Below are positions 33,880 to 47,729 of a DNA stretch of 64,000 nucleotides, piece after piece. The notes beneath the pieces were generated by a model. It was not told the DNA's origin. It did no database searches and saw only the letters and a program-made list of their open reading frames with translations. The stretch lies in NCBI GenBank assembly GCA_013396635.1, contig WBMW01004950.1, positions 427,746-491,745 of the forward strand, read 5' to 3'. Within the stretch, counting starts at the first letter, position 1; each line of letters starts with the position of its first letter. Source of the stretch: Penelope pileata (taxonomy: Eukaryota > Chordata > Aves > Galliformes > Cracidae). Made by a program: the position numbers and the translations under genes.

Positions 33880-34225
33880 ATGTTTGGGTGGGGAAAGCTA
33901 ATTGATTTGACAGTTAATCAAAAACTACTAAGGGAAAATCAATATGGAGTAAAACAATCTAGTCTTCTGTTCTATATCGTATTCCCAGTGGCATTGTTGA
34001 TTGTATAGCATCAATGTCATCTATTTTAGATGGAAATGTTACCAACTATAATGCCACTGTTGATGTTTCAAAACGATTCTAATCTCATTTCAATAATAGC
34101 TTCTGTCTCTCTTAGTGACACACATGCCATAACATTCTTGGCTAAATCGACAGCACTAATAACACGCTCGGTTTTTATATCATTCGGACCACTGTCTGCG
34201 TTTTTGAGTGTTCGTGTTATTGCAT
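33880..34225. promoter_or_regulatory. Candidate conserved non-coding element
   Basis: AT-rich and repeat-free, with TTAATCA, TAGATGG, CTAATAA and several retained CpGs (TATCGTATTC, AATCGACAG, ACGCTCGG, CATTCGGACC). Retained CpGs in low-GC DNA can indicate constraint or hypomethylation. The start of the open frame at 34030 is not convincing coding. Confidence 0.3.
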
Positions 34226-37200
34226 GGCACGAAGGGCCTTTATCTCCCTGGAAAGCTCCAGGTAGCCAAGGGCCAGCGGTGCTCTTCCAGCCATGCGGAC
34301 ATTGCCAACGCTGGTGGATCCCTGTGGGACCGTGGAAAGATCTGACTAGGGGTGAGGTGCTCATGGCCATGGAGTCATTCAGGAAGGGCAAGGTCGGGGC
34401 TGGGGTTGTGGCCAGGTTTGTGGTTTAACTGCTGGACCATGTGCTTCCTCCCAAGGCTCTGAGCCTCTAAAGAAATCCTGCAGGGAAATTCCACGCTGGC
34501 TTTCTGGAAGCTCTTCCTTTGCATCAAAGGCTGACTTACCCCACTCAAAGCCTCTCGTGTGGTTTTATGGCACATTTTCTTTTCATCTTGCTAGCAATCT
34601 GGACATGAGAAATGCATGTGCCCACAGCCCAGATGCTGTGACGATGGGCACACGGGGAGGTGGACACCTCATGCTGAATCAGGTTCTCCGGGCTGAGTCG
34701 GGTGCTTTCAGTTCCTGAATGTTTCATTCAGGTGAAATTCAGAGTACAGCTCATAGCCCTTTCTTGGAGATGGCTTGACTCCATAATTTAAGGAGGTCTC
34801 TGGAACTTTTTGTGGGGAAATTTCTGGTCTCTCAGCAAGTTACCACCTCCCCCCCAGCCTTCTCCTTTGCTGATTGAGCACTAAAGGCACTGACCAGGCA
34901 AAGCACTAAAGCAGATCCTTAGCTGCACACTTACTTTCAACTCTGCTGAGCATGGCTCATGCTTAAATTTTAGCAAATAGAAAAAAGTCTCTTTGGAGTC
35001 AATGGCCTTCAAGCCTGTGCTGAATCCTAAGCGTAGGCTTTGCCAAAGCCCTTCACTTGAACCTGTTTCTGGAATATGCAGTATGTAATTGGGAACACAG
35101 GAACCAAATCTTTCAAATAGATCCTTCATTTAAAAGAGCTTTCCTCTTCAATTATCAGCTGTGGATTTAAGTGGGATGAAAACTCAGTCTTTTTTCTCTG
35201 AATTTATCTTTTCTCCTTTCTTTTGCGGGAGAATTTTCCCTTTATTAACTTTTTCGAGAATAAAATGTAGAAAATAAATGAATAAACAAAACCTAGGGCT
35301 AGGTGTGAGATCTTTAATTCGGCAGCCATCATTACTGACATCAGGAGAAAGAAATGCAAGAATACAGGTCTATTGCTTTAAGCTGGGATTTTCAGGAGAG
35401 CCTGTTGGAGTTTGGCACTCAAATCCCATCAAATCCCATTTATACTTCTCACTTCTCTTTCTTTTCCCTTAATTTATTTTTCTTGGACATGGGAAAGGCC
35501 TGGTGCATTTTGTTAGGATGCATTATTACGACCGAGGATGCGATGCCTGCAGGTGGATGTGTGGGTGCGGAGCTGGGGTCAGTGTTTAACACACCAGCTT
35601 CCCAGGATGTTTATTACCTCCTAATGGCTGGTGATGATTGTTATTTTTTTAGTGCTGTTTTTCTGCTGTGCTGGCTGGATTTGCACTGAAACAGATCAGG
35701 AGGGCTCCTTTGGACGCTTCTGCTCCAGGACAGAAGTGAAGGGAGCAACCAACAAATGGGGCAGATTCCACATCTGCCCGTGCCATTGCCAGACTCAGGC
35801 TGCAGGATGCAGAAGTGTGATGCTCTGCAAAGGGAGGGCAGGAGAATGGGGAAGGGGGAGGCAGGTCCTGCAGATCCCCTGTATGGCCCATGGCTATGGT
35901 GAGCCCCATGTGCTGCTGCCCTGAACACAGCTGCAGCGGGGTGTGGGAACGTGTTTTCTTGTTCCCAACTGGGGAACAACTTATGTTGGTGTTATAGGAA
36001 TATTTTTATCATTTGCTACAAAGCATCCACTCTGTTGGGACAAGCCAGTCCTGAGCTCTGTTTTTCTGCCTTTTCCTAAGAGAGGGAAGCTTGTATTTGG
36101 CTTCAACTCACCCTTACTAAGGACACACTTTGTAGAATTCACTCGTTTTTGCCTCTTGTCCCATTACCTAGGAGTGGCATCTTCAGCCCAAACCAGAGAC
36201 AAGAACTAGATTCTCTGCCCCTGTGCTCAAAACTCCAAAAGATTTCAGGCTGCAGCACATCTTGCATTTTCGCTTCCCATATCAGACCTGCCTTGGGTCT
36301 AGCAACCGCTGTGCTGATTTCTGACCTCATTACCGTCTCCCTTATGAAGATGAGGTACCAAAATTTAATGCATGATGTAGCCCCTGAAATATGTTGTATG
36401 CTGTACCGCTCTGACCTTTTCATTATGCTGCAGTTTGACTGACTGGCTGCCCCAGCCCTTCCCCACAAGTTGAGGGGGCTGTAATCATCGGAGGGATGGA
36501 GCTGCTGGATAATCAGCATGCAGAACGCCGAAAAGGTCAGGATAATCCAGTGTACATAACAGATGGATGCACAGATAGGTAATACACAAGCAGAACTCGA
36601 GGACTGGATATGTTTTCTAACCTTCAAAGAAAGTTTTATTCTTTCTCCTATTCCCTCCCTGCCCAAAGAAACCTGCAGAGCTGTTATTTGCTATGTCAGA
36701 AACGCAAGTGTCTTTACAATTTTCCATACACTGCAGACAAAATGCATTTCCTGTCTGGCTGTCTGCCGGATAGAAGTGACAAGGTGCTGGGGAAAGCACT
36801 GGAAAGCCTTTGGAGTTGTTTTCTTTCCAAAAATCATTTCAAAGTTCTTATCTCTGCTCAGTTTTTTGCTCTTTTCCTTTTTATAAAGCAGAAGAATGGA
36901 GAAGAAGAAGTTATTAAAATGGATATTTCAAGAGAAAGCTTGTTAAAATTTGCAAATAGAGTGTAGCAAGTCGTTCTCCTTTTCCCACCGGTATCAACAA
37001 GAGATAAGAGCGGAAAATGGGAGAGATTTTTAAAAGCAGTGTTTTGTTCCGTTCCTCAAATTAAAAAAAAAAAATCCTCTAACTACAGGATTGAAGGTTT
37101 GAAACGATGGTTGTATTATTGTTTTTCTTATGAAAATTTCATGGCCAAATCTCTATTATTTTTTACTATTACCTCTCTGGCACGATAGAACAAATTACAC

Positions 37201-39139
37201 AGCTGCAAGGAGGTACAATGGCACAGTGTCACCGTACCAAAGTCAGGGCACCTGGTGCTAGCACAGGAGCCAGATAAATTTATGTGCCTGACAGCAACAG
37301 AGGAAAACTGAAAAATAAAATATAAGTAACACGTAGGAGGGAGTTTCGTGTTGTTAGAAATCAGTCTGGTCATCTACATTAATGAAGCCAGGAATCAGTC
37401 TGCTCCTTTCTTAGAGGTTTCCTTCACGAGGTTCAGGGCAACCCAAAGGGTGGAAAATAATTACTTACAATTAAAGAATACGTGGGACAAGCCAAGATCA
37501 AGGTGAAGCTCTGGGGGTCTGTCATTAGCTGTTTTAAGGCAGGTTCAGATCAGGCTAATAAAAATCCCGACCTTCACTCATCCAAGAGAGCTGAACCTTG
37601 CTCAGTAAAGATAAGGACGTGTTCCTCCTGCCACTGCTCTGTCACAGGGTGATTTTTGGGCACAGTAAGGTTTGTTGAACTAAAAACCTGCAGATTATTC
37701 ACTCCAGATAGTTGGCTGAGCAGGGTATACACCTGGGGTATGGACGGTGATCCATGCCTTGCTTGCTTGCCTTGGTATTGGTTCTCTCTATGCTGTTGGA
37801 AGCTGCCTTGGATTCAGGCATTAGAGTTTCTCTCTATTACCTGAGAAATAATCCTTCCTTCCCAGCCCTCAGCATCATGCAGCTTACTCGGGCCTTCATC
37901 ATTCCTGCATCGATCGCTGCGCGGTGCTTTATGAGTTTGCCCTTCAGATGCTGTGCGAGGTCAGGCAGCCCAAGTTCATTCAAGTGGTGGCGAGGAGCTC
38001 GGATCCCTTCCCAGCAAAACAAGGCTGTGTAAGGACCCGGCCCCACCTCAGCCTCTCTGCTCTTTTGTTTCCCTTCAGATTTCTGCTGCATCATCTCTGG
38101 CCCTGCAATCGCGGGTGATGAGATGTTTATTGGGAAAGCTGATGCGAAGGACAGGAGTTGGGGTCTCTGCTGCTGGAGGAGCTCTGCAGCCCCGGGAACA
38201 GCCCATGCGAGAGCAGAACCTCCCCATGTCCTACTTTAGGTGCTGAATTCCATTTTATTTTGGATCTGGCCCTTTTCTCCCAGCCTGCAGGGTGTCTGAG
38301 GCCAGATCCTCTGTTATCCGGTTTGATCCTTTTTTGGCTTGTAAGCCAGCCTGCACCTTGTGAGGCTCAGGTACTGGTTTATTAATTATCCCTACTGCAG
38401 GCTCAGGAGAGCAGGTGGAAGGGGCTGTGTTAATTGTGCCCTGAGGCTCTGATGTCCTCTTCCTAATCAGCTGCCCTCAGCAGCAATGTTTTTGAAGCAG
38501 GTTGCAGGCATTCTCTGCACACTTGAACTCTCAAAAATCATCTCTCCTTTGACTGGCATCTTAGATGTTTTGCTGCAGGCTGGGCAGTTTGTGACAAAAA
38601 AAAAATAAATCCCCAAATACTTGGTGTTTCCACATCGTTTTCCAGTGCTCGTGTTTAACCCATCCCATCCCATTAGATATCACTTCCTTACCAAGAACCC
38701 CACTCCCTTATCTTCATCTCTTCATTGAAACTTCATGATTTAAACATCTCCACTTTCTAACTGGCCTACTTCCCACCAAGTGACTTCTTTAGGATTTGGA
38801 ACTTAAATCATTAGCTCTACATATGGCTGCACAATCAAATGGAGCCATTTATCTACAAAATAACACCTTATTTCCCATGCTATCTATCTTCCCTCCATCA
38901 TTATCTAGAAGAGAGACAATGTGATATGTGCACTATGTCAGTGTACTGTAAAATTCTTTTTCCAAAAAGGGTTCCCCCAAAATGTGCACACACATTTATG
39001 GCATTGAAGAAATTCCACTGTTTTGATGGGAGATAGAATCAATAGCACTCTGATCAAAAGAAGGTTTGCCTCCAAGAGATGTTTCCATCTCAGATGTGAA
39101 GCATTAGGAAGTTATGATCAGCATCCAAATAGTGGCCAT
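34226..39139. other. Intergenic/intronic stretch, no gene seen
   Basis: Many short overlapping frames on both strands, none recognisable. A-runs at about 37062-37073 and 38598-38607. A tandem AAATCCCATC pair lies at about 35419. No repeat family recognised. Confidence 0.5.
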
Positions 39140-39212
39140 GGTGATGATGGGTTCATGGTTGGACTGGGTGATCTTAGAGGTCTTTTCCAACCTCAATGAT
39201 TCTATGATGAAG
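39140..39212 (+). mobile_element. CR1 LINE 3' tail
   Basis: GGTTGGACTGGGTGATCTTA, then GAGGTCTTTTCCAACCTCAA, then TGATTCTATGATGA is a typical avian CR1 3' end, with terminal ATTCTATGA-type repeat. Only about 70 bp remain. Confidence 0.93.
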
Positions 39213-42200
39213 CGTGGCCATGGCTCAACAGGCAGCTGAGTCTCTGTTTCTCTGTGAAGGAGTTCAAGGAGCTTTGGGAAGCTGCCTTTCTCCCATCCTT
39301 TTCTTTCTCCAGGAATTGCTGCATGCATGGTAACTGTCCCTCAGTGGATGGGGCCGGGTATTTCTAGAGGACCACTTCAGGTGGAAACCACAGTGCACTG
39401 TTACATTTGGCTAATTCTTATGAAGATTGAGTGGATTTATTTAGAAGCCCAGTTCCCCAGCTCCAGGCAATTGGTTTTATTCCATTTACTGTCACTCCGG
39501 CACTGTGTATGGCTTTCCGTATGGGATTGCCATTTAAACGCATCTCAATCTTCCTTGTCCTGCAACGTCATTTTTCTGACATAAATCTCAGGGGGGTTTT
39601 TCTGTCTGAGAGATCAGGGCATGCTTTCAGTGAAGCACCGATCTGGTGGTGAACTGTATTCAGTGGAGAGATCTGAGCCCTTCCAGAGGATGATTTATCC
39701 TGTCCTACAGGAGTGCTTAAGAGTGATGGGATGGATTGCCCTTTGGTACCATCTCTTCACTGTGTGATGACATCCTCAAGGTACATACATGTATATTTCA
39801 CAATTCCAGCTGGCTGGAGTGGTGTCCTCGTGTAAGAGGACTTGTTCCTGCTTTGTTTCCTTTTTTTCCCATTTCCTCTATGGCTTGGGGAGACAATACA
39901 GAAGAGATTTACTACTAACACAAGATGCAGAATTGCTGCTATGAGATTCCAGTTGAATCTATAGTGTCTCTCAGCCCCACTGGCTCTTCCAACCTATGTT
40001 CCAAACACCAAGGGAGGACAGCTTATAGCTCAAAACTCAAAGGAAAACAAAGCAGCTGTAGGGAGTGAGAACTTTGTGAGATGGGATCTAAATTAATCCC
40101 TGCTGCAAATCCATCGTTCTCCAAGACAGACGGGGCCGAGAGCAATGAAGGTGATGGATAGGGTAGGTGAAGGCGTTGTACAGGTTGACTTATTTCTCTG
40201 CAAAACCTGGCTGCTGTCTTAGCCTTTGTTGGTTGCATCGTACAGCTCCTGTATTTAATAACATTGGGACAGGTACGAGAACTAGAAGTACTACACTTAT
40301 TGGTTCTTACTCTTCAAGGTACTCCTTATATCTCAGTGGGACTTCACTCCTGCAGGGCATCAGTCCCCAGGTCAGGCTGCAAGGCAAGTTTCCAGAGCTC
40401 CCCATTGCCAGCACCTTGCATTGCTAAGTTACCATGCAGCAGAACTTGCCTTGTAGCAGCAGTGGATTTGCCTTGACACCTTCCTTTCAATGTTACCCCA
40501 TGACCATTATTTCTTTGGTCCCCTCTTACAGAGCAAATAGCTGAATTTAAGCAGAGCAGCTAATGCAGGATCATTTGTAATGTGATAAATACGGCAGCTA
40601 ATTCAATAAACAATTTGAGTTTTTCCTCTATTGCCATTTAACTGGAATTGAAGTCAAAATACAGTTCTTAAAGCACCCAAAACCAAAGTGCAGTGCACTT
40701 TCTGTGACTCTTTTCATTGTTTGAAAACAGTTGAGTCCCAGAAAGCAATTGCAATTAACCAAACTCCTTTTGTAACAGCCAGGTAAGAAAATGTTCAGGT
40801 TACGATGAGCAACTTCCACAAAATAAAGCAGAGTATATAGGTCGTTAATCTTAATTGAGCAAGACTTTCTTAATCATCCTATTGTCTAGACTAGGGTTAA
40901 AGCAATCTAAACAATTAAAAAGAATTCAGTACCCGTTCCTGGGCAGTTTGACACCAAAGAGGTAGTATTGATTCAGAAAAGGAGGGCAGAAATGACTTAA
41001 AGGAAGTGATTTGTCACAGGTGCACACATCTGCAGAGCTGTTGCACCTCCACATGCTCTGTTCCTCGCAGCTCTGCTGGAAAGGGAGCAGGGATGCTCCA
41101 GCCCTGGCCGTGCACCCCGTCACTGGGGCAGCATCTCCGAGGAGAAGCAGAGCAATGCTTATTTCCTCACGTTTTCCAAAGACAATTGGAGATCAGGCTA
41201 CAGAGGATCATACCAGGTCCAGCCCAGCCCTACGTGCACATGTTCTTTTTTATTGTCTGATCCATCCTAGAAGACCATTCCAGCTGCTTGACACCACCAG
41301 AGAATGTTAGTTTGCAGTCTGTCCCATTTTGCCCCACATTTTCCTTGGGCAGCCCATGATGGTCCTGTGCAGGGAGAAGAGGGCTCCACCAGCACTCCTG
41401 GCTTTTCCCAAGCCTGCTCTTGAGCAAGGAGAAGGATGTTCCTCGTGGGAATTGGGCCCATACTTTCTTTTTTTTCTCTCCATCTTTCCTTAAAAGAAGC
41501 CCTCCTGCTTATTTCCAACATCATTCCTGAATACATCGTGGATTTTTATCTTCTTGCTCTACCAGGCTACAGTACAATTAAAAAGAAAATGAACATTTCT
41601 TCCAGAGGCAGACAAATTCCCCCTTGTCGCAAAGCTTGGGCAACTTTTGGGTGTTCTGTTCATTCCCTTTGGCACCCCTGTATGGGCTCATCTTTGGGTT
41701 CCCCATTCACACGATGAACTTGATATATAGCAGCGTGGATAATAGTGTTACCGATCCCAGACCGTTAAGAGCTGCCCATGCCGAGACGACGCGGCTCCAT
41801 CGCCGTGCCGTGAGTCATTCCAGCTGCTCAAGAATGCTATCTTTGTAGATTCCCTTTGGTCAGAAAGAGGAGTATGGAGATTGCTCCGGTTCAGCAGTGA
41901 GAATATCTCACCAGTTTGGAGACAAGGGAGCTCTTTGAGACATTCTTGCACAAAATACCTAATGGGGCTGCGCATGGCACAAATGCGCTCCAGTTCCTGG
42001 GGCCAGTGGATAAAAGACACATATGCTGTCACAGATTAGATATGAAATGAGCATATGTTTCTGCACTGAATCAACTGCAGAATCAAGTTTGCTGGTGTAT
42101 GTAGTCACAGGACGGGTCCCTGGCATATGTACAGGGCAGGGAGCGCGTGGGTACGCGGAGTCAAAGATTTACCCTGCTGTAGAGCACTGAATCACAGACG

Positions 42201-43459
42201 GGGCGGAATGACAGCAATTAGAGATGGAGATTAACGCTGCTGCATCTGAGAACATAATTTCAGCGGAGTCATTTCTGATTTACAAGAGAAAATGCAGATC
42301 CAGCAGCTCCAAAAACGGGCTGAGGTCTGCTTCGTATTTTCTCTCCTACCATAACTAAACAATACAAGACATGTGTACAAGCACACATACGCACATACAA
42401 TTTCAGCACAGCATTTCAAAAAAAGGGTATGTTTTAAATTTGATCTTAAGGCCATGTAGAAATTTGTTGTTTTCCTAGCAGTAGAAGCTAAATATATTTC
42501 CCTACAGGCAAGTATTTATTTATTTATGTATTTCCCAAAGAACAGCATAAAACCAAGCGAGCTCTTTCTCGTTACACAAGCTGTTACTGCCTATCTGCAG
42601 GCTGCGGGTGCTGATCAAAGTGGGCTTTGGGTTTGGTTGTTCTCGCCCTCCAGTTCCACTGCTGATACCTGATAAACTCAGCTCAGAGATGCTGCCTGCC
42701 CCATGGACAGAGGTTTCCATGTTTCAGATGCTGGTAATGCCAGTCAGGTGTTTCTGGCTGTCTTGACGTGTCCATAGGTTTTATAGTTTGAATAGCTTAG
42801 GTAGTCCAGAGGGAGCAGTGCTTGGATGCCCAATCCAATGCGCTTCCCAGACTTTATTATGGCAGTCTTGTAGACATCACTTCCATGCATCCAAAGCTGA
42901 ATGATCAGCAATTGCTGATCACTTCACCTGAAACTTGAAATTGCAGCTGTGGATATACAGAGGTACTGAGACATTTCTAAGACCATTTCCAGCAGCTGTG
43001 TGCTAGCTGATGTCCAGCCTGGAAATTCTGTGCCATCTTTTTATTTATCCCTGATTTCAAGGTACTGTCTGCATTGAAACACAACTCATCATTTGATTGT
43101 AAACTCATTAGAATCAGGAGAAAGACCAAGGGAGAAGTTGAAAAAGAGCAGTACCGTTGTGTGATGGTGAAAAATCTGAACTTAGTGCCTCTCTGGTTTT
43201 GCATAGGTTGCAAAACATGATCAGGCGTTCATCACACTCAATACTTATGGCAAAAGAACAGCTGGCAGCTTTGAATAAAGCAGGATGTTGTTGGAAAGAT
43301 AGATGTCTGAAATTTGGATGGCCTGCTGAACTTCACCCATTACTAGCTACAGATTGCTTGATGCAATCTCTGTAATGTTAGCAGCTATCTTTGAGAGCAT
43401 GTGGAGGATGAGGAAAGAAACAGCTATGAAGGATACATGTGATGCTTAGCTCTAAAAAA
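39213..43459. other. Intergenic/intronic stretch, no gene seen
   Basis: A weak MIR-like phrase occurs near 40990-41035 (GGAAGTGATTTGTCACAGG). TTTATTTATTTATG repeats lie at about 42511-42530. No coding exon supported. Confidence 0.45.
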
Positions 43460-43640
43460 AGCTAAGAAGGGGAAGTGTGAAGTTCGGGAAGTGGAGAATT
43501 GCAGATAGTCATTTTGGTGCCAGCCCATGGAAAATTATTGGAAAAAGTAATGGAAGCAAGCATTCATTCACACCTGGAGGATAATGGAGTAGAATAGCAG
43601 GCAGTGTCGATTTGTTGAGTAAGTTGTGCCAGAGGGTGCT
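43460..43640 (+). mobile_element. Ancient CR1/L3-type LINE ORF2 fragment
   Basis: GAGAATTGCAGATAGTC, CATGGAAAATTATTGGAAAA, CACCTGGAGGATAATGG, TCGATTTGTTGAGTAAG and TTGTGCCAGAG occur in the order of the reverse-transcriptase part of amniote CR1 ORF2 ('y rpvsl ... gkilek ... hleen ... qhGF ... sc'). The frame is broken. Both ends fade into unassignable sequence. Confidence 0.68.
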
Positions 43641-44984
43641 GAGCTCCTAGTTTAGGATATCCAGAACTAATCCAAAATGAAATCAGGAACTACAAACAAA
43701 TCATCATGCAGGTGGTATATGGGCTTCATGCTCTGAATAGGTCATAGCAAAGATGATGGTATCCATCCCCCTAAAGTGTACTGTCCTGTGCTTGATTCCA
43801 TTTTAGTACTGGGATATTATGAGGACCTGGTCTTCAAGGCCCTCTCTGAGTGATGGATGGCTCTATCCAAAATCCCCTCCCAAGACAGAGATCACTGGAG
43901 CAAGGCCTCTCCTCCAAGGCAATGTACTCGACAGTATTCAGGAGCCTGAGAGCTAAAACAAAACAAAATAAAATAAAAAGTTTGGCTAAAATAGTGAGTT
44001 TATTCTGAAGTGTTTCCAAATGGTCACACGTCTTTGTTTCAGTGGTGAAAATCCCTCTTAAAAATTATTTTATTTGATCAATTAAATGCTACCAATTTCT
44101 GGATGCACTAACCACAAATTTGCTAAATTCCTGAGCTAATGAAAGGCTGGCTTGCTTTGACATGAATGGGAGTTTTGTTTGAGTAACAATTGAATAAGGA
44201 CTTGGCCCAAAGACAGCAAGGAAAACATTTAGATGTTAAATATGTATTCAGAAGACCTTTCTTCAAATCTTTTCTGTTGCAGCAACAGGATAGTAATTGT
44301 GTTCTCTAGAAAGGACGGTGCAGGGAGACATCCAGCACCTCTCAGGATTGAGCAGAGCGAGCAAGGAACTGTGCAAATATTTTAGTTTAGAAATACTTGT
44401 AGCTCCTTCTCAAACAATGAAACCCTCAATTAAAGCCAGATCTCCGTTATTTAAAAATTCCAGGCAGCAACTGAGAGAGAAAGGAGTGAGCGGGTTTCGG
44501 GTATTTTTTCCCTTGCTCAAAATATAAAGTCCAAGGTATCTGAAAGTCAGGGAAATCGTGTTTTGCATTAAAACTGTGAGAACTCTGAAGCTGTGATTCT
44601 TATCTTCTAAAAAGTTTTGCAGTCATCAATACCTAAAGCAAGCTGAAGCACATGAAATAGGTGACCTTAATAGATATAACTCTGTATGGGTTCATTGTAC
44701 CATGAAATTAAATTTTTAATCCGAATTGATGAACAAAAACGCTGATTTGATCCTCCCCACACACAATAGTTTAAATAGTTGGGTAACTATTTCACTTCCA
44801 GAATGTGCTTGCACAAACAAGGTTGGTAATGGAGAAATGCAACCCATGGACCATGGGCAGGGATGATCCAGAAGCAAACAGATCTCGGAGGTTGTTTTGT
44901 TCTTGTTGATCAACGGGTGCAAACAAGATTTAGGATTATTGAGGACATAAATTGACTTCCTTCTGCTTCTGGGAACTCGTAAAC

Positions 44985-45055
44985 GTAGGGGTTAATCCCA
45001 CAGCCACTAAAATCAGTAGTCACAGAGTCTTTTGATGGACTTCAACTGTTCAATA
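44985..45055. mobile_element. Possible second MITE-like fossil
   Basis: CCACTAAAATCAGTAG, AGAGTCTTTTGATGGACTTC and AACTG recall the same 'ccactgaagtcaatgg ... attgacttcaatgg' pattern seen at 10612-10682, but more decayed. A weak assignment. Confidence 0.32.
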
Positions 45056-45100
45056 CAGTTCCAGGCTTCTGCCTTTTGCTGATGGAAGCCATCCAGTGTG

Positions 45101-45120
45101 CACGCAATCGCGTTCACGCG
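45101..45120 (+). promoter_or_regulatory. Local CpG cluster with Pax-like TTCACGC core
   Basis: Five CpGs sit within 20 bp in otherwise CpG-poor DNA. TTCACGC at 45113-45119 is the conserved part of the Pax6 paired-domain site. The rest of that consensus is not matched, so binding is speculative. Confidence 0.25.
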
Positions 45121-47729
45121 CTTCCTCCTCAGAGTTCATTTCGTTGCAGTGGGCTTCATTCAAAGCAATGTGCTTCCTCCACGTGCACATCTAAGCCCCT
45201 ACTGGCAGGCTGAGCAAAAGGCAGATATGTTTTCTAGGAGGGAATTACTGGTTCTTTAGTTGGCTTTTGACCACTTGTTCTCAAAAACTTTAACGTAACT
45301 TGTAGAAGCAGAACACTAGGTATTAGTAAAACATCCCCTGCCAGAAACAGAAAGAGATAGATATTTAAGCTTGCTTCTTTTCCATTTTTTTTTTCTAAGT
45401 TCAACAATATAAAAATACGCCTCCATCCATGATCTTATTTATGGATTTTTTTTCTTCCTAAAAGTGCCAACACAGATTTGAGAAATAAAAACAAACAGGA
45501 AAAAAAATCATGTCTCCGTCAGTGCAGAAGTCCGAACTCGGCTGTGTTGGTCAGCTGAAGCTGTCAGGATGGCTGGAGGAATTATCTGCTATTATCTGCC
45601 GAGTAAACACCATCACAAAGTGAAAACTGATGCCGTAGCATTTTTTATAATGCAGTAGGCATGGCCCTCACTATTGAGTATTGGAGCTAAATGTTCTGCC
45701 ATGGCCCTATACAATAGCACTCTTTGACAATAGCTCGGTATTTAGGTTGTTATGAAATCCAGTCTATTTTGGGAGGGCCCTATTGTTTCCATTTTATATG
45801 TGCTGCAGACTTGTGTCTCAGAAAACACGGAACTAATTGCAGAAGTTGTCACTGTTGGTGGAAAAGCTGAAGGTTTTGTACCACTGCGAGCAGGGAAGCA
45901 TCTTCCTTGGCAGCTGAGCCTGGGAGACTGCTTGGTGCTGCCTATGGAAGGGCTCAAGCTACTGAGCAAAGCTGAAGTTCAGCTTGTCACCTCGTTGGGA
46001 CAACTTGCAGAAGCACCAAGGAGCATCCTGGAAGTGTCATCTCCTCTGGTGCATCACAGAGAAGTGTCTCGTTTTAGTGCCAGTCCCCAAAGGAGGTTAC
46101 AAAACGGCAAATGAAAATATCCGGCTCTTAAAACTCTTAATTATTTCCTGAAATAAGGTGTTTGTGTCCCCATAATGAAGCTGACTCACTGCTGCCATTA
46201 AGTAGGAGGGGTTGCTCTGTCTGTGCTCTCCCTGGCGGCCTGATTCTGCTCTCTTTTTCCTCGCAAAAGGTGGAGTCATGCCGTGAAAGTTAATGGTGTG
46301 GCATGTGCAGAAGTGAGAGGGATGTGTGCTGAGTGGGCATTCTCCACACCTCCCAGAGACTGGCAGGAAGCAACAGGCCTCGTAAAGGCAGCCATGGCTC
46401 CATGGAAGCAAAACCTTCCATTATTTTAGGCCTAGGCTCTCTGCTTTCATTTCCACTTCCAGAAGTTCACAGCAGAGCCAGGAGCAGATCGGGGACCAAA
46501 CCTTTCCTGGGCCACAGAAACTGTATTTGTGCATCCTCATGCAATCTTACTCGAGTTACTGTAAGTTTGAACAGTCAGCCTTTCTGTGCTGAGATCGATC
46601 TGAATAAATTTAGAGCTATTGAACCTCATTAAATATGTATTGATGGCTGTTGTATGTGTATTTTTTCCCTTATCCCCATTTAAAATGATTACAAGTTTGT
46701 GCACCAAATGCAAATCAGCAAATGAGAGCTGATGAGTTTGCAGCTAGCGTTGGAGCATGGCTTTTGGTACCTGTTTCACTCTTCCGTTTTAGAAGGCAGT
46801 GACAGGTAGCCCAGGAATGATTCGTCCTCGCAGTGACAGGATCTCCTGAAGGACTGTGCCCTCCCCCAGAAGCACCCCACGAGCATTGATGGAAATTAGG
46901 GACAGCTAGCAAGGAGACCAGAGGTGAGGAATACAGAAACATCCATTATAAAATTTTCATGGGTAAATCGGGTGCAAGGAGCTGGACTGACAGCTGATGG
47001 GAAGCACGGTGTGTTCCCATGTGGGACCCAGGAGGATACAGGAGGAAATGTCCCTGGCTCCTCTGCTCCTCCAGCACTGACTGCTGGGAGCGATGCAGTT
47101 CAGGTCCTACATTTTACTTTTTCATAGGCTCCAAGCATGGCTGCTCAGTGGTTTCAGGGACGGCAGTGGTTTCATGTGCATGTGTTGACATGTGTGTGTT
47201 TGTGTGTAGCACACCTTTGGTCCCCAGCACTGTAACCCATCTTTGAAATTAACTCCTAGTGCAAATTTCTCGGGCTTGCTGTGGGCCAGGTTCTTGCCTG
47301 GTTGAAAACAGGGAAGTTCTGCTGGAGTAGAACTGAGCTCTGCACGTTTGTGGTGGCTGAGGATGAAGCTTGGAGAAATATTGGGATGAATTTTACCTAT
47401 TTTGTACAGTTGTAGGACAAACAGCTTGCCTCAGAAGCTCTCCACTCTTTCCATTCTAGATTTGGATGCCTTACGCATGCCAAAGCATTTCTAGGTGAAG
47501 CACCAAGCAGTCATCTTCCAGACCATGTTCATATCCTGATGACCAGTGGCATAGCCCGGGTTATTTAAAAAACAGCTGCCATCTGCAACATCAGAGCATT
47601 TCATATCCACCGTGAGTGCCCTACTCTGGGAGTAGACTTTAGCTTTTCCCCCTCAGGCTCCCCAACACACCATGCAAAACCCAAGAAGACAGCCTGAAGG
47701 GCCCCCACCTTATATCTAATCATGGGAAC

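Larger units (their letters stand above)
43641..47729. other. Intergenic/intronic stretch, no gene seen
   Basis: AAAAC/AAAAT short repeats at 43953-43979. A CpG cluster with TTCACGC lies at 45101-45120. The 120-codon frame at 45752-46114 has no recognisable domain. Confidence 0.45.

Noticed and set aside
40980..41040. Possible MIR relic on the minus strand
   Set aside because: Only one short phrase resembles the core. Too weak to call.
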